Below are positions 1-6,527 of a stretch of 12,901 nt of DNA, piece after piece. A model generated the notes under the pieces. That model had not been told where the DNA came from. It made no database searches and saw nothing but the letters and a program-made list of their open reading frames with translations. Made by a program: the position numbers and the translations under genes. The stretch lies in NCBI GenBank assembly GCA_024763495.1, contig JANTFJ010000030.1, forward strand, positions 1-12,901, read 5' to 3'. Position 1 is the stretch's first letter; the number at the start of each line of letters is the position of its first letter. The stretch comes from Desulfobulbaceae bacterium. GTDB lineage: Bacteria; Desulfobacterota; Desulfobulbia; Desulfobulbales; SURF-16.

Positions 1-134
1 GCTTTAGCTGTGCGTGATAAGGCTGGCACCCATACTACGGGCATAAACTTCGCATACTGATGCTATGTAAGACAGACTTATCGCGTGCAGATGAAGTACA
101 ACTGAATAGTTACTCAGAGTTTTTACAGATGCAG

Positions 135-165
135 GTCAGGGTGCGAGGGCAGCGAGTTCCCTGAC
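135..165. repeat. Short inverted repeat GTCAGGG / CCCTGAC
   Basis: GTCAGGG at 135-141 is exactly complementary to CCCTGAC at 159-165, leaving a 17-nt loop. A run of seven Ts begins 10 nt after the stem, at 176. That is too far for a classic intrinsic terminator, but the arrangement could still end a transcript coming from upstream. Function is unknown. Confidence 0.4.
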
Positions 166-182
166 AACACAGGACTTTTTTT

Positions 183-212
183 CAGTACCTCATTGATCAG
201 TACCCCATTGAG
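183..212 (+). repeat. 15-bp tandem repeat ahead of the glycosidase gene
   Basis: CAGTACCTCATTGAT (183-197) is followed directly by CAGTACCCCATTGAG (198-212), with 13 of 15 positions identical. The pair overlaps the candidate -35 element and spacer of the possible promoter at 193-221. This is the position expected for a directly repeated operator. No regulator is identifiable, so an operator role is inference. Confidence 0.5.
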
Positions 213-221
213 TTGTATTAA
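193..221 (+). promoter_or_regulatory. Possible sigma-70 promoter for the glycosidase-isomerase gene
   Basis: TTGATC (193-198) lies 17 nt before TATTAA (216-221). Each hexamer matches four of six consensus bases and the spacing is ideal. If real, transcription would begin near 228, which excludes the GTG at 222 as the start codon and favours the TTG at 300 or the ATG at 354. The call rests on pattern match only. Confidence 0.3.
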
Positions 222-299
222 GTGCCCCGAAGCTCTCACGATGTTCGCTATCTGGAGGTTGATATAACTACCTTATTTCAAAAATATTTTCTGATCATT

Positions 300-2114
300 T
301 TGTTTTTTTCTCAAAAAATCAGGCACAAGGCACTAACCAAATTTTTATTTATCATGTTGCTCAGCTGCCTGGTTCCCCAAAATCCGGCAGCAGCAGAAAA
401 TTCTCCACAAAAAACAGCCTGGCTTATCCGCTGGCATTTCGATTCCCCCGGCAAGGTAAAAAAAATATGCGGGGCTATAGATAATAATTTTGACCATCTC
501 CTGGTTCAGGCCAGGGGCCGGGCGGACAGCTGGTACAAAAGCGATCTTGCCCCCAGGGCCGAAGAGCTGAACCGACAGCCGTCTGATTTTGATCCATTAG
601 GAGAAATATTGGCTGAATGCGGGCCAATCCCGGTTCAAGCCTGGCTTAATGTCTTTTATCTATGGTCAGGCGATACCCCCCCGAAGACAGTCATCCACCC
701 GGCACAACCCGAAAATAATTGGATTTTAAAAGATAACAACGGCAAACGGGTGTGTGATTATTCTGAACTGGAAAGAAAAATGGGCTGGATTGAAGGAATT
801 TACGCTGATCCGGCTGACCCGGAATACCGGCAGTTAATGACAGATGTTGTCTCGGAACTACTGCAGCGCTATTCTTTAAGCGGTATTCATCTTGATTTTA
901 TTCGTTATCCAGGCAGCCGATATGGCTTTGGCGGCCTGGCGGCACAAAAATTTAAAAAACAATGGGGATTTGCGCCATGCTGGCTGCCGGACAAGATTGA
1001 TCCCGAAAAACTTCCCGCCTGGCTTGACGGCGGAATGAGTCAGGTTGAGCGCCTGCTGGTTACCGGCAATCTTATCTGGGCCGAAATGCGGGCCGGGGAA
1101 GTCACGGAAATGGTCAGGGTAATTCGCAGGGTAATTGATAAAACAGCCCCCGGTCTTATCCTGTCTGCCGCCGTTGATCCTGATTACCTTACCGCCTATC
1201 TTGACAAAGGCCAGGACTGGCAGCTTTGGGCCGGAGAAGGATTAATCAATGAACTCTATCCCATGACCTATTTTGGCGGGCGGGACAGGGTGGAAAGGCA
1301 ATTAACGATAATCAGGAAAATGCCTGAAGCAAAAAAAATTAAACTATGGGCAGGACTGGGGGCCTACATCAAGGAAAGTGAGGAAATCGGCAGGGAGGCG
1401 GCTATTGCCCAACACATTGGCTATAATGGTGTTTCCCTTTTCAGCCTTGGTCATCTCCTGAAAAAAAAGAGGGGCTGGCAGCAATATCTCCAGGCGGTCA
1501 ACAAGGCTGTCCATGTCACTCCAAACCAACAATTCAGGATCTCAAAAAAACTTCCTCAGCCGGCGGAATTCAAATTACTGAACCTGCGTCAAACCCCTTT
1601 GGCCAAGAAGCATAATCAGGCATTGACGCGCTTGGATGAATTCATTACGGCCTGTAATACTGTCATTCCCCAGGCCCTGACTTCCCTGCAGAAAGCTGAG
1701 TTGACCATTCCAGCCTGGTTGGAGACACGGGGTATTTTCCGTTTTGTCCATCCCTTAGACAGCCTGCAGCAACAGGAAGAGCAGCGCCAGCTCTGCGCCA
1801 AGGCCAGGAGACTTTTAAAAAAAGGAACAGATTTTTCCGCGATCTCCCGCCGCTATTCCCAGGCTGGAACAAAAAAAATGGGCGGCAGACTGCCCAGGTA
1901 CTATCTTGGCACAAATAAAATAATCGATCAACTGTTTAAATTACCGAACAATGAAGTAAGCCCGGTAATCCGTAGAACAAACGGTTACTGGTGTTATCAA
2001 ATCCGTCAAAAAGGCCCGGCCCGCCCTGAAACGCTCGAAAATATTCCCTGGCCGGCCCGGCGGGTTATTTTCAAAAAGGTCTTAGAAAAATTTATTGATC
2101 GGCAAATTTTATAA
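300..2114 (+). CDS. Exported GHL10-like glycoside hydrolase fused to a parvulin-type PPIase domain
   Basis: The open frame starts at a GTG at 222 (630 codons). I place the start at the TTG at 300 because a typical signal peptide then follows: basic QKIRHKALTK, hydrophobic FLFIMLLSCLV, then an AAA|E cleavage region. A possible promoter also overlaps the GTG. No start has a clear Shine-Dalgarno; ATG 354 is a third option, and LLSC is a weak lipobox-like sequence. In 630-residue numbering, residues 65-425 resemble the GHL10 (DUF187) family: LVQARGRADSWY near 94-105 and GIHLDFIRYP at 221-230, with D225 the family's expected acidic residue. A linker of about 75 residues leads to a parvulin (PpiC-like) domain at about 505-597, with KKGTDFSAISRRYSQ, MGGRLPRYYLG and NNEVSPVIRRTNGYW. 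The last is where active parvulins have GYH, so the catalytic histidine is replaced by W590. Expected role: envelope glycan hydrolysis, perhaps with a binding-only PPIase fold. The family is clear; substrate and PPIase activity are unknown. Confidence 0.8.
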   Translation: MFFSQKIRHKALTKFLFIMLLSCLVPQNPAAAENSPQKTAWLIRWHFDSPGKVKKICGAIDNNFDHLLVQARGRADSWYKSDLAPRAEELNRQPSDFDPLGEILAECGPIPVQAWLNVFYLWSGDTPPKTVIHPAQPENNWILKDNNGKRVCDYSELERKMGWIEGIYADPADPEYRQLMTDVVSELLQRYSLSGIHLDFIRYPGSRYGFGGLAAQKFKKQWGFAPCWLPDKIDPEKLPAWLDGGMSQVERLLVTGNLIWAEMRAGEVTEMVRVIRRVIDKTAPGLILSAAVDPDYLTAYLDKGQDWQLWAGEGLINELYPMTYFGGRDRVERQLTIIRKMPEAKKIKLWAGLGAYIKESEEIGREAAIAQHIGYNGVSLFSLGHLLKKKRGWQQYLQAVNKAVHVTPNQQFRISKKLPQPAEFKLLNLRQTPLAKKHNQALTRLDEFITACNTVIPQALTSLQKAELTIPAWLETRGIFRFVHPLDSLQQQEEQRQLCAKARRLLKKGTDFSAISRRYSQAGTKKMGGRLPRYYLGTNKIIDQLFKLPNNEVSPVIRRTNGYWCYQIRQKGPARPETLENIPWPARRVIFKKVLEKFIDRQIL

Positions 2115-2242
2115 AACACAAAACACAGCCTGAAAGCCTATCGGGAATTGAAGCCCTGGCAGAAAAAATTAAGATCCTTTATACCTTGTTCACCAGTTTT
2201 CTCTGTCCCGCTTCAGCTGTTTGGCTGACTTTGAAAATTATC

Positions 2243-2272
2243 TTGACGTATTAAGTGTAACCTGTCTAAACT
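2243..2272 (+). promoter_or_regulatory. Candidate sigma-70 promoter for the receptor-YfiR-kinase operon
   Basis: TTGACG (2243-2248, five of six consensus bases) is separated by 18 nt from TAAACT (2267-2272, four of six). It is the best match in the gap and would produce a leader of about 150 nt before the receptor ATG, including the hairpin and repeat. This is a pattern match only. Confidence 0.35.
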
Positions 2273-2296
2273 TATATAAAAAAGTAATCATTCAGG

Positions 2297-2344
2297 GTTA
2301 ACAGCAAAATATTTCTCCCACTGAACAGTTATTTTTGCTGTAAC
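2297..2344 (+). repeat. Bulged 12-bp hairpin in the receptor leader
   Basis: GTTAACAGCAAAA (2297-2309) pairs with TTTTGCTGTAAC (2333-2344) over 12 bp with one bulged A; the loop is 23 nt. It would form in the leader RNA downstream of the candidate promoter. Its right arm overlaps the first bases of the repeat at 2340, so the two structures compete. A regulatory switch is conceivable but is inference. Confidence 0.5.
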
Positions 2345-2384
2345 TACTCACGGGGCAAGCCTCACAACTTCGCTACCCCCCCGT
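2340..2384 (+). repeat. Extragenic palindromic repeat, copy 1
   Basis: It starts with the 17-mer GTAACTACTCACGGGGC (2340-2356), found again exactly on the minus strand at 10413-10397. Both copies continue with an AG-rich step, a variable 8-11 nt section and CGCTA(A)CCCC, so each folds with GGGG pairing CCCC. In this copy ACGGGG (2350-2355) can pair with CCCCGT (2379-2384). The conserved head plus a hairpin with a variable loop suggests a dispersed extragenic element. Confidence 0.6.
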
Positions 2385-2427
2385 AATTTTAACTGTTTAC
2401 TGTATCTTAACCTGTTGGCAACCTACG

Positions 2428-4404
2428 ATGAACAATATGCCAAAATATTATTTTTTAATAATTCTCCTGCTGCTCTTTATGCCGGCAGTATGTTCCGCCG
2501 CATCCAGCCAAAACGATTCATATGAAGAACTGTTCTCTCAGGGACTTGAAGAGACCAGTGAGATTGCCGCGAACACACGACTTAATATTGACTATATCCC
2601 CGCCTTTGTCACTATCCTTCAGCAGGAACAACTTTTACAGCTGGGTATTGATACTGTTTATGAAGCCATGGCCCTTGTCCCTGGAGTTGAACTTTTCATG
2701 GAGTCAACCGGAGCAAAACAGTTAATATTCCGAGGCGTTAAAGAAAAAGGGAAAGTCAAGCTGATGATTGACGGGATTGATATTAACAACAATTTCCGGG
2801 GTTCTGTTTATTACTATTATGATTTCCCCATAGAACTGGTCAAACGTATCGAAGTTATCCGTGGCCCTGGTGCGATTCTGTATGGTTCCGGTGCCATGAG
2901 CGGGGTCATCAATATCGTCACCAAATCATCTGACAACAATAACCGGGCAACTATCTTTGGTTCCGCTTCCTCTTATGACACTTATAAGGGCGGGATGTTG
3001 ATGAACGGTAAAATAAATGATTCCTGGCATGGCGCAATGGATGGATATTATACCAGGGGCAATAAGGGAATCGACGCCGGCCCGGATAAGTATGGCTCTT
3101 TTGGGACGAGCGATGAATCCCTGAGAGATTATGCAGTCGGGCTTTCTGTCGGCAATGAACATCTCAAGCTCACTACAAGGTTTAAACGTTCCCGGGAAGG
3201 TATTGCTTTTGGGGGTAAGTACAACTTCTTTCCCTCAAAAAATGACAAGAAAGGCCTCATTAACTCTACATTTTTTACAGAACTTCAATATGGGGGGCAA
3301 ATTATCCCGGAAATCTGCTATTGCCTGAAGACCGGATACAGCCGTTACGAACAGGAGGTTGAGGGCAGAGCCATGATGACACCGGCTGGAGAGTTGATTT
3401 CCTATGTTGATTACGGAGAGGAAAAGCTCTATGCCGATTTGTCTTTTACTTCTTCCCTGGCTGTTCATAAAATAATAGCAGGCTTCAGGTTTGAAGACAA
3501 TCAAGAAATCAGGGGAGATTTTAATCTTTACCTTGAGAATCATCCGGAAAATCTGCTCATGCCGGACAAGGTAATAAAACCTGATGTTTCAAGAGAAGTA
3601 TACAGCTTTTATTTTAATGACAATTATCATTGGAATGAATTCCTGGAATTTTCCTTTGGCCTGAGATATGACGACTATTCGGATGTAGAGAGCACCGTAA
3701 ACCCACGACTGGGACTTGTCTACCGCTTTAGTGATCAACTGAATTTCAAAGCCATGTACTCCAGGGCCCATCGCGTGCCTTCCTGGATTGAACTTTATAT
3801 CAATGTTCCTGTTCCCTATACTAAAAAGAATAATCTGGATCCGGAAAAATCTGACACTGTGGAGCTTGGTTTTGTCTTTAATTCCGGCTTAAATACCCGT
3901 CTGGGTTTTAATGTTTACTGGTCTGAAATAAATGATCTGATCATCTACTCGGCAGCAGATGTCAGCTACGCCCAGGATGGCAGCCATAACTTCCAGGGCG
4001 GCGAGTTTTTTTTACAGCATGATTTTTCAACAGGCACCGCATTGGATTTCGGGCTCTCTTTTGTTTATGGAGAAGATTGTGATAATAAAAAACTTCCTGA
4101 TATCGCCTCCTGGATGAGTAATCTCAGCTTAACCCATACCTTTGTTCAAGGGATAATTTCCGCTACACGCCTGAGGTATGTTTCGAATCGGCGGCGGGCG
4201 GCAGGAGATGACCGACATGATGTGAACGGTTATCTTACCTGCGACGAAACCTTGAGCTGGCACTACCATGATTTTGATTTTATTGCCGGAGTAAAAAATA
4301 TCTTTAATAATGATGTCCGTTTTCCGGCACCGGCAAATACCTTCAGGGATGATTATCCCAGGGAAGATCGGACATTCATTTTCAAAATTTCAGCTGATTT
4401 TTAG
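2428..4404 (+). CDS. TonB-dependent outer-membrane receptor
   Basis: The product is an outer-membrane beta-barrel that would import, or sense, a ligand using TonB and the proton motive force. The signal peptide covers residues 1-24 (hydrophobic YFLIILLLLFMPAV, cleavage near CSA|A). The plug domain spans about 50-168 and contains FRGVKEKGKVKLMIDGIDIN and the signature RIEVIRGPGAILYGSGAMSG followed by VINIVTK. The rest, about 490 residues, is barrel with alternating aromatic strands, ending in the typical terminal Phe (KISADF). At 658 residues it is complete and of usual size. The ATG at 2428 has no strong Shine-Dalgarno; ATG 2437 is an alternative that also keeps the signal. It is the first of four close plus-strand genes, and only 23 bp separate it from the YfiR-like gene, which suggests a sensing role. 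The ligand cannot be read from the sequence. A RagA/SusC-type receptor is unlikely given the size. Confidence 0.92.
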   Translation: MNNMPKYYFLIILLLLFMPAVCSAASSQNDSYEELFSQGLEETSEIAANTRLNIDYIPAFVTILQQEQLLQLGIDTVYEAMALVPGVELFMESTGAKQLIFRGVKEKGKVKLMIDGIDINNNFRGSVYYYYDFPIELVKRIEVIRGPGAILYGSGAMSGVINIVTKSSDNNNRATIFGSASSYDTYKGGMLMNGKINDSWHGAMDGYYTRGNKGIDAGPDKYGSFGTSDESLRDYAVGLSVGNEHLKLTTRFKRSREGIAFGGKYNFFPSKNDKKGLINSTFFTELQYGGQIIPEICYCLKTGYSRYEQEVEGRAMMTPAGELISYVDYGEEKLYADLSFTSSLAVHKIIAGFRFEDNQEIRGDFNLYLENHPENLLMPDKVIKPDVSREVYSFYFNDNYHWNEFLEFSFGLRYDDYSDVESTVNPRLGLVYRFSDQLNFKAMYSRAHRVPSWIELYINVPVPYTKKNNLDPEKSDTVELGFVFNSGLNTRLGFNVYWSEINDLIIYSAADVSYAQDGSHNFQGGEFFLQHDFSTGTALDFGLSFVYGEDCDNKKLPDIASWMSNLSLTHTFVQGIISATRLRYVSNRRRAAGDDRHDVNGYLTCDETLSWHYHDFDFIAGVKNIFNNDVRFPAPANTFRDDYPREDRTFIFKISADF

Positions 4405-4427
4405 CGGAGTCTTTTCGAACAACCACC

Positions 4428-4994
4428 ATGTTGTCCTTATTAAGAAAAAGCGGCTGCCTCATCATCCTGCTCCTGCTTATCTCCTTTCCGGCAAACGCGG
4501 CTGTAAATGACGCGCTGTTACGGATTCATGCCACCCTGTTGCCTAAAATCGTACTGATGGATTATCAGTTTGAGCAAAAGCTGGTGGACAATGCCATTGT
4601 TATCAGAATTATCTGTGACAACAAAGATCAATTATACGCTGGAAGACTGCAGGACTATATCCTGCAAAAATATGAAAACGGCATAAAAGATTATCCGGTT
4701 AAGGTTGAAATTTCGCCTTATAATAAAAATTCAGCCTCTGCGCCGGCAGCCACTATCTTCTATTTAATGCCCTCCTCTGCAAGGCTGACCCGTAAGGCCC
4801 TTAAATCAATCCCCGACCAAAGGCTGATTTTTAGCTGTGATCCCTCTGCCCTGCGTTTTGGCGCGGTAATATCCGTCAGGGTATTAAACAATATTAAACC
4901 GATTATCAATATTGACGCCTTGAAAGAAAAAAATATAACCCTGCGCCCGGTGATCATGAAGATTTCCAAGATATACTATCAGCCAAAGCATTGA
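4428..4994 (+). CDS. YfiR-family (DUF4154-like) periplasmic protein
   Basis: A small 188-residue exported protein. The signal peptide is residues 1-24 (LLRKSGCLIILLLLISF, cleavage near ANA|A). The C-terminal half carries the DUF4154/YfiR pattern: IFSCDPSALRFGAVISV at about 134-150, then IKPIINIDALKEKNITLRP and a hydrophobic end with KISKIY. In Pseudomonas, YfiR is a periplasmic repressor that binds the sensor region of the diguanylate cyclase YfiN and is sequestered by the outer-membrane lipoprotein YfiB. Here the neighbours are a TonB receptor (23 bp upstream) and a histidine kinase (5 bp downstream), so I infer that it carries a signal between them. The start ATG at 4428 follows the receptor stop; CGGAG at 4405-4409 is rather far to serve as ribosome binding site, so translation may be coupled. 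The family call rests on pattern memory; sequence divergence is high. Confidence 0.75.
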   Translation: MLSLLRKSGCLIILLLLISFPANAAVNDALLRIHATLLPKIVLMDYQFEQKLVDNAIVIRIICDNKDQLYAGRLQDYILQKYENGIKDYPVKVEISPYNKNSASAPAATIFYLMPSSARLTRKALKSIPDQRLIFSCDPSALRFGAVISVRVLNNIKPIINIDALKEKNITLRPVIMKISKIYYQPKH

Positions 4995-4999
4995 AGTGA

Positions 5000-6514
5000 A
5001 TGCCCATGAACCTGTTTGCGGGAATAGACCGTCATTCAATAATCTTCAAAATTACCCTGCGGATAGCTCTCTCATCTATGGGACTGATGATTATTCTCGG
5101 GGTAATCAATACCCATTTTGTTCAGACTGAATACCGGGAACTGGAACAGGAAAAGCTGACAACTATTATGCAGGATGCCTTAAAGACGCTTGGGGTTAAT
5201 TTAAGTTATGAATTTTATCAGGCGGTAAGGGAAACTGGAGAAAAATTACTGGAAGACAAGAATATTATTGAGGTGCGGATTAAGGGTAAGACAATAGAAA
5301 AGGAATTTTCTTTTTCAAGTGCCGCGAAAGGGAACAGGCCTGAGGGTTTTTCCAAAAAGATGATTATCACCGATCCCGCTACCGGAGAAAATATAGGGGA
5401 ATTGACTGTAGATTACTCACGACAGCATTACCGGGCCATGATGCTGAAATATTACCGGAATCTTGCCATTCTCTTTATAATTTATTTTCTGTTCGCCTGT
5501 TACCTGATTCGCCTGCTGGTAGCTTTCCTTAATCCTCTGGCGGGGCTGGCCAGGCAGATGCATTCTTTTGCTCCAGACCAGCCCAGAATGCGCCTCCCTT
5601 GCAACCCCGAGAATAAAGATGAAGTTTACCATATAGCCGTGGCCGTAAACAGCATGCTTGACAGTCTATACGGTTATACTGATCGGCTTAACCGCCTGAA
5701 CATGCAACTTCTTAAGGCTCAGGATGAACTTGAAAAACGGGTGAAGGAAAGAACCAGTGAGCTTAAAGAAAAGCAGCTGCAGCTTGCCCATGCCGGCAGA
5801 CTGGTGGCCATGGGAGAGCTGGCCACCGGTATCGCCCATGAACTTGGCCAGCCCCTGCAGATTATCAAAACTGCTGCCGCTATAGTTGTAGAAGAAATAA
5901 AAAGTGACGACATGAATCAACAGGAAGTATTGAACGTAGCTGCCAAAATTGTTCCCCAGATAGATCGCGCGACTACTATTATCAATAATATGCGGACATT
6001 TGCCCGGTATGACACGAAAACTGAAGCAGTGCCCGTATCTTTGCGCAAACCCCTGGAAGAATGTCTTGGCTTTTTTAATGAACAGTTTCATCAGCATGAG
6101 ATTAATATCAGTGTTGATATATCAGAAGATCTTCCCAAGGTTCGGACAGAAACCCAGAAATTTCAGCAAATTGTGGTAAACCTGCTTTCCAATGCCCGGT
6201 ATGCGGTAGACCATAAATACCATGACGGACACGTTGACCAGGAATTCGAAAAAAGTATAAGGGTTACACTTTACTATATCGCTTCTGAAAAACAGGTGGT
6301 TTTAAAAGTCAGTGACAACGGCTGCGGAATGACCAGGAAAGAACTTAATCATTGCCGGGAGCCTTTCTTTACCACCAAACCTCCTGACCAGGGAACCGGC
6401 CTCGGTATTTCCATTGCCTACGGGATTGCCAGGGAATTTGGCTTTGAGCTGGAAATTGCCAGTATCCATGGACAGGGCAGTATTTTTACTGTTAAGATGG
6501 ATGCGGTTACCTGA
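5000..6514 (+). CDS. Inner-membrane sensor histidine kinase with periplasmic sensor and HAMP
   Basis: A 504-residue kinase with membrane segments at about 20-42 and 152-177, enclosing a periplasmic domain of about 110 residues. A HAMP-like region follows (178-230, from NPLAGLARQM to DEVYHIAVAVNSML), then a coiled coil (about 230-265). The HisKA box GELATGIAHELGQPLQ has the phospho-acceptor H280. The ATPase domain shows the N box (QIVVNLLSNARYAV, 390-403), G1 box DNGCGM (439-444), F box REPFFTTK and G2 box GTGLGIS (465-471). All key residues are present, so it should be active. The periplasmic part contains GENIGELTVDY, reminiscent of PAS/CHASE-like sensor ends. It starts 5 bp after the YfiR-like gene and 13 bp before the hybrid, its likely phosphotransfer partner. 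By analogy with YfiR-YfiN, the periplasmic domain is the probable YfiR target; this is inference. Confidence 0.9.
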   Translation: MPMNLFAGIDRHSIIFKITLRIALSSMGLMIILGVINTHFVQTEYRELEQEKLTTIMQDALKTLGVNLSYEFYQAVRETGEKLLEDKNIIEVRIKGKTIEKEFSFSSAAKGNRPEGFSKKMIITDPATGENIGELTVDYSRQHYRAMMLKYYRNLAILFIIYFLFACYLIRLLVAFLNPLAGLARQMHSFAPDQPRMRLPCNPENKDEVYHIAVAVNSMLDSLYGYTDRLNRLNMQLLKAQDELEKRVKERTSELKEKQLQLAHAGRLVAMGELATGIAHELGQPLQIIKTAAAIVVEEIKSDDMNQQEVLNVAAKIVPQIDRATTIINNMRTFARYDTKTEAVPVSLRKPLEECLGFFNEQFHQHEINISVDISEDLPKVRTETQKFQQIVVNLLSNARYAVDHKYHDGHVDQEFEKSIRVTLYYIASEKQVVLKVSDNGCGMTRKELNHCREPFFTTKPPDQGTGLGISIAYGIAREFGFELEIASIHGQGSIFTVKMDAVT

Positions 6515-6527
6515 GGGGGTATAAGTC

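Larger units (their letters stand above)
1..221. other. Leading gap without a convincing gene
   Basis: No gene is supported here. Frame 1 of the plus strand is open only from base 1 to the TGA at 58-60, giving about 19 residues (ending GINFAY) that resemble no family I recognise. It could be the end of an upstream gene, but nothing proves it. The stretch holds a 7-bp inverted repeat (135-165), a 15-bp tandem duplication (183-212) and a possible sigma-70 promoter (193-221). TGAATAGTTAC at about 104-114 differs at one base from the core TGAGTAGTTAC of the repeat at 10397-10413, which may be chance. Confidence 0.5.
2115..2427. other. Non-coding leader of the receptor operon
   Basis: This gap of 313 bp has no plausible ORF. 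It contains a possible sigma-70 promoter (2243-2272), a 12-bp bulged hairpin (2297-2344) and one copy of a repeat found again at 10372-10413. I looked for the conserved boxes of cobalamin, TPP and molybdenum-cofactor riboswitches, which often precede TonB receptors, and saw none. No convincing Fur-type palindrome is visible. The leader after the predicted promoter is about 150 nt and structured, so post-initiation control is possible. Confidence 0.6.

Noticed and set aside
1..60. Open frame ending at a TGA, possibly the C-terminus of an upstream gene
   Set aside because: Only about 19 residues are visible and no family is recognisable, so it is not listed as a coding feature.
2115..2427. Riboswitch (cobalamin, TPP, Moco) or Fur box upstream of the TonB receptor
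   Set aside because: I could not find the conserved boxes of these elements or a good Fur palindrome. The hairpins seen do not match a known class.
5666..6097. 143-codon minus-strand ORF opposite the histidine kinase
   Set aside because: It lies wholly antisense to the conserved HAMP, coiled-coil and HisKA parts of the kinase, where residue conservation explains the sequence.
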